Assembly: GCA_002316295.1 (NCBI GenBank)
Contig: DCDF01000268.1
Coordinates: 1 to 6,323, forward strand
Source of the DNA: Syntrophaceae bacterium UBA1062
GTDB taxonomy: Bacteria > Desulfobacterota > Desulfomonilia > UBA1062
Direction: 5' to 3'
DNA: 6,323 bases
Shown here piece after piece: positions 5,588 to 6,323 of this stretch. Numbering within the stretch: the first letter of the stretch is position 1; every line of letters starts with the position of its first letter. Made by a program: the position numbers and the translations under genes. The notes below the pieces were generated by a model. It was not told the origin of the DNA and made no database searches. It saw nothing but the letters and a program-made list of their open reading frames with translations.

Positions 5588-6323
5588 ATGAGCGATAAAG
5601 AAGAATACCGCATAAATAGTTGCACAGCTCAGAGAACCGGAAACCCGGGCCGCGTAGTCCTAGCCGTCCCTTCTCTGTGTGCCGGCGGAGCTGAGAGGAT
5701 AATTTCCGAGATGGCCAACTGGTGGGCGGTACATGAGCGGGAGGTTGCCGTCCTCACCCTGAACAGCACATGCGCCGACCACTATCCCCTGCATCCCGGC
5801 GTTCAGAGGATCCGCTTCGACTGGAGCATACCCCGCACCCGGGTTCATATACCCGTACAGTACGTCAGACAGCAGATCATGATTCGCCGTGCAGTGCTCG
5901 ATTACAATCCCGGCGTGGTGATCAGTTTTATCGACAGAACGAACATCCGCATGCTGCTTGCACTTGCCGGTAGCGGAATCCCGGTCATCGTCTCGGAACG
6001 CATTGATCCGAGATATCACGACATTGGCTGCTACTGGTCATTTGTCAGACGGATGCTCTATCCGTTTTCCCAGGCCCTGGTTGTCCAGACAGATCCAGTA
6101 GCTGCATGGGCCTATAGAGTAATATCTCTCAGCAGGGTAAGGGTGATACCGAACTTTGTGCGCGAGATGCATGTGCAGGGGATAATGCCGGAAGAAAGAG
6201 AGCCGGTCATCCTTGCCGTGGGCCGCCTTGACAAACAGAAAGGGCACGACCTTTTGATCCGGGCCTTTGCCCGTGCAGACGCAAAACAGAAAGGCTGGCG
6301 CCTGGTGATCTTGGGAGAGGGTC
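5588..6323 (+). CDS. GT4-like glycosyltransferase, N-terminal 245 residues (3' partial)
   Basis: The frame is open to the right edge and contains the acceptor domain and the start of the donor domain of a GT-B enzyme. After about 21 variable residues come VVLAVPSLCAGGAERIISEMA (23-43), with the donor-binding GGAER; VISFIDRTNI (111-120); SERIDPR (136-142), typical of the PglH/AmsD-like branch of GT4; VVQTDPVAAW (165-174); VIPNF (186-190); VGRLDKQKGHDLLIRAFA (211-228); and ILGEG at the edge (241-245). The EX7E active site should lie about 40-50 residues past the window and cannot be checked. The ATG at 5588 is the first possible start after an in-frame TGA at 5552-5554. AAAGGA (5581-5586) is only one base away and AGGGA (5571-5575) is 12 bases away, so initiation may be inefficient. 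Its role would be another sugar addition in the same glycan pathway. Confidence 0.9.
   Translation, partial: MSDKEEYRINSCTAQRTGNPGRVVLAVPSLCAGGAERIISEMANWWAVHEREVAVLTLNSTCADHYPLHPGVQRIRFDWSIPRTRVHIPVQYVRQQIMIRRAVLDYNPGVVISFIDRTNIRMLLALAGSGIPVIVSERIDPRYHDIGCYWSFVRRMLYPFSQALVVQTDPVAAWAYRVISLSRVRVIPNFVREMHVQGIMPEEREPVILAVGRLDKQKGHDLLIRAFARADAKQKGWRLVILGEG

Overview
This window looks like an internal piece of a cell-surface polysaccharide cluster, with every well-supported gene on the + strand. It contains a GT4 glycosyltransferase (381-1511), the permease and ATPase of a Wzm/Wzt-type ABC-2 polysaccharide exporter (1680-2534 and 2574-3866), a second GT4-like glycosyltransferase with an unusual C-terminal tail (3886-5367), and the first 245 codons of a third GT4-like glycosyltransferase that runs off the right edge (5588-6323).

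Organism: the sequence is of moderate GC content, genes have Shine-Dalgarno sites, and AGG/AGA (Arg) and ATA (Ile) codons are common. The Wzt carries the long C-terminal cargo-recognition domain known from O-antigen exporters of Gram-negative bacteria. A Gram-negative bacterium is most likely, perhaps a deltaproteobacterium-like or Nitrospirota-like lineage, but that placement is a guess from codon style. An archaeon is not formally excluded. No rRNA, tRNA, transposase, integrase, CRISPR array or phage gene is visible.

Layout: positions 1-380 hold no convincing complete gene. One frame is open from the left edge to 247 and may be the tail of an upstream gene. An AT-richer stretch at 150-190 holds a sigma70-like promoter candidate whose -10 box lies inside a perfect 13-base palindrome. 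The gap 1512-1679 holds a GC-rich hairpin and a possible 33-codon small ORF. The wzm-wzt-GT block is compact (gaps of 39 and 19 bases), so it is probably one transcript. The 220-base gap at 5368-5587 shows only weak hairpins.

How the parts work together (inference from family knowledge): the cytoplasmic glycosyltransferases would build a polysaccharide on an undecaprenyl-linked carrier. Wzt would recognise the finished, probably end-capped chain through its C-terminal domain, and Wzm would move the lipid-linked polymer across the inner membrane. No chain-terminating methyltransferase or kinase is in the window, so the cap and the sugars cannot be named. I see no clearly new system. The most unusual points are the tail on the second glycosyltransferase, the Asp replacement in the EX7E motif of the first, and the leader/gap sequences.
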